Origin: Cohnella sp. GbtcB17
GTDB lineage: Bacteria; Bacillota; Bacilli; Paenibacillales; Paenibacillaceae
Assembly: GCF_019091135.1 (NCBI RefSeq)
Contig: NZ_JAGXJW010000017.1
Coordinates: 1 to 64,000 of the forward strand
Length of the DNA stretch: 64,000 nucleotides
Reading direction: 5' to 3'
A program made the translations under genes and the position numbers. Positions 63,586-64,000 of this stretch are shown here, one piece after another (the stretch's first letter is position 1; the number at the start of each line of letters is the position of its first letter). The notes below the pieces were generated by a model that was not told the origin of the DNA, ran no database searches, and saw nothing but the letters and a program-made list of their open reading frames with translations.

Positions 63586-63623
63586 AAAAAGCCCCCGAAT
63601 CGTCGCAAGGACGTTCAGGGGCT
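63586..63623 (-). terminator. Terminator of tRNA-Leu
   Basis: Minus-strand arms AGCCCCTGAA and TTCGGGGGCT (one mismatch) followed by TTTTTG, sixteen bases after the tRNA 3' end. Confidence 0.85.
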
Positions 63624-63638
63624 CGTTCATGTTAAAGG

Positions 63639-63726
<88 letters not shown>

Positions 63727-63768
63727 GTATCCATCTTGTTCGATTGCTCTCGCAAGACGATAAATTAG

Positions 63769-63797
63769 ATTATATAGACCGATGTGCGAAATGTAAA
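63769..63797 (-). promoter_or_regulatory. Promoter of tRNA-Leu
   Basis: Minus-strand -35 TTTACA (63792-63797), 17-bp spacer, perfect -10 TATAAT (63769-63774), about 43 bases before the tRNA 5' end. Confidence 0.85.
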
Positions 63798-63900
63798 GCT
63801 TTTTTTTCGGTAACCATTTCTCCGGCTCTGTCGTCTTATACGGGTAAACCAAAAAACGGCATAGCAAGCTTGCGCAGCCGGCTGCAAGAGGAGACGCACC

Positions 63901-64000
63901 ATGCGATTAAAAACGCGATTTGCCCTATTGTCGATCGTTCTGATCATCGCGATCGTCACGTTCAACACCGCATTCGTAAAAGCCTACCATAGCCGGTTTC
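63901..64000 (+). CDS. Start of a membrane protein, truncated by the window
   Basis: ATG at 63901 follows AAGAGGAG. The 33 visible codons give a basic start (MRLKTRF) and a hydrophobic helix (ALLSIVLIIAIVTF), as in many sensor kinases or membrane-anchored proteins. Too little is visible to say more. Confidence 0.65.
   Translation, partial: MRLKTRFALLSIVLIIAIVTFNTAFVKAYHSRF

Overview
The window looks like chromosomal DNA from a GC-rich, low-mobility-element member of the Paenibacillaceae (Paenibacillus or Cohnella type). The grounds are: strong AGGAGG ribosome sites with frequent GTG and TTG starts; lipoprotein-type solute-binding proteins; YesM/YesN-type two-component pairs (membrane histidine kinase plus AraC-output response regulator) placed next to CUT1 sugar importers; and catabolite (cre-like) sites at some transporter promoters. 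The genus is inferred; there is no rRNA here.

Layout. (1) 1-7819, minus strand: regulator, kinase, binding protein, two permeases and a GH127 beta-L-arabinofuranosidase. The first permease and the hydrolase are each cut by an in-frame TAA, so this operon appears to be decaying. (2) 8018-8843: a small MerR regulator divergent from a YciI-like protein, with a classic 19-bp-spacer MerR promoter. (3) 8911-22151, minus strand: an AraC regulator and a Gfo/Idh/MocA oxidoreductase, a terminator, then a long operon (GH130 phosphorylase, binding protein, two permeases, kinase, regulator, GH3 glucosidase, second oxidoreductase) whose promoter carries a pair of direct repeats 21 bp apart. (4) 22416-32024: an AraC gene (+), then regulator, kinase, binding protein, two permeases and a GH42 beta-galactosidase (-). 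(5) 32328-42912: an LplA/LplB/LplC-type importer with kinase and regulator (-), divergent from GH42 and GH29 (+). (6) 43041-56435, minus strand: a membrane-bound AraC regulator and a membrane-anchored binding-protein paralogue, a terminator, then an importer (LplB, LplC, binding protein), GH29, an unrecognised 594-residue protein and a zinc-type GH42. (7) 56772-62741: YbjQ-like protein and RND exporter (-), divergent from an OmpR-type regulator and kinase (+). (8) 62855-64000: a frameshifted toxin with intact antitoxin, tRNA-Leu(CAG), and the start of a membrane protein.

How it works together. Five importers bring oligosaccharides into the cell, and all the hydrolases lack signal peptides, so breakdown (arabinofuranosides, beta-mannosides or beta-glucosides, fucosylated beta-galactosides) occurs in the cytoplasm. 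No importer ATPase and no secreted depolymerase is encoded here, so a shared ATPase elsewhere and externally produced oligosaccharides are implied. Each importer has its own surface sensor. The most unusual one is the membrane AraC regulator paired with an anchored copy of the importer's own binding protein. The window also preserves traces of a duplicated AraC/YesN convergent gene pair in which each copy lost a different partner.
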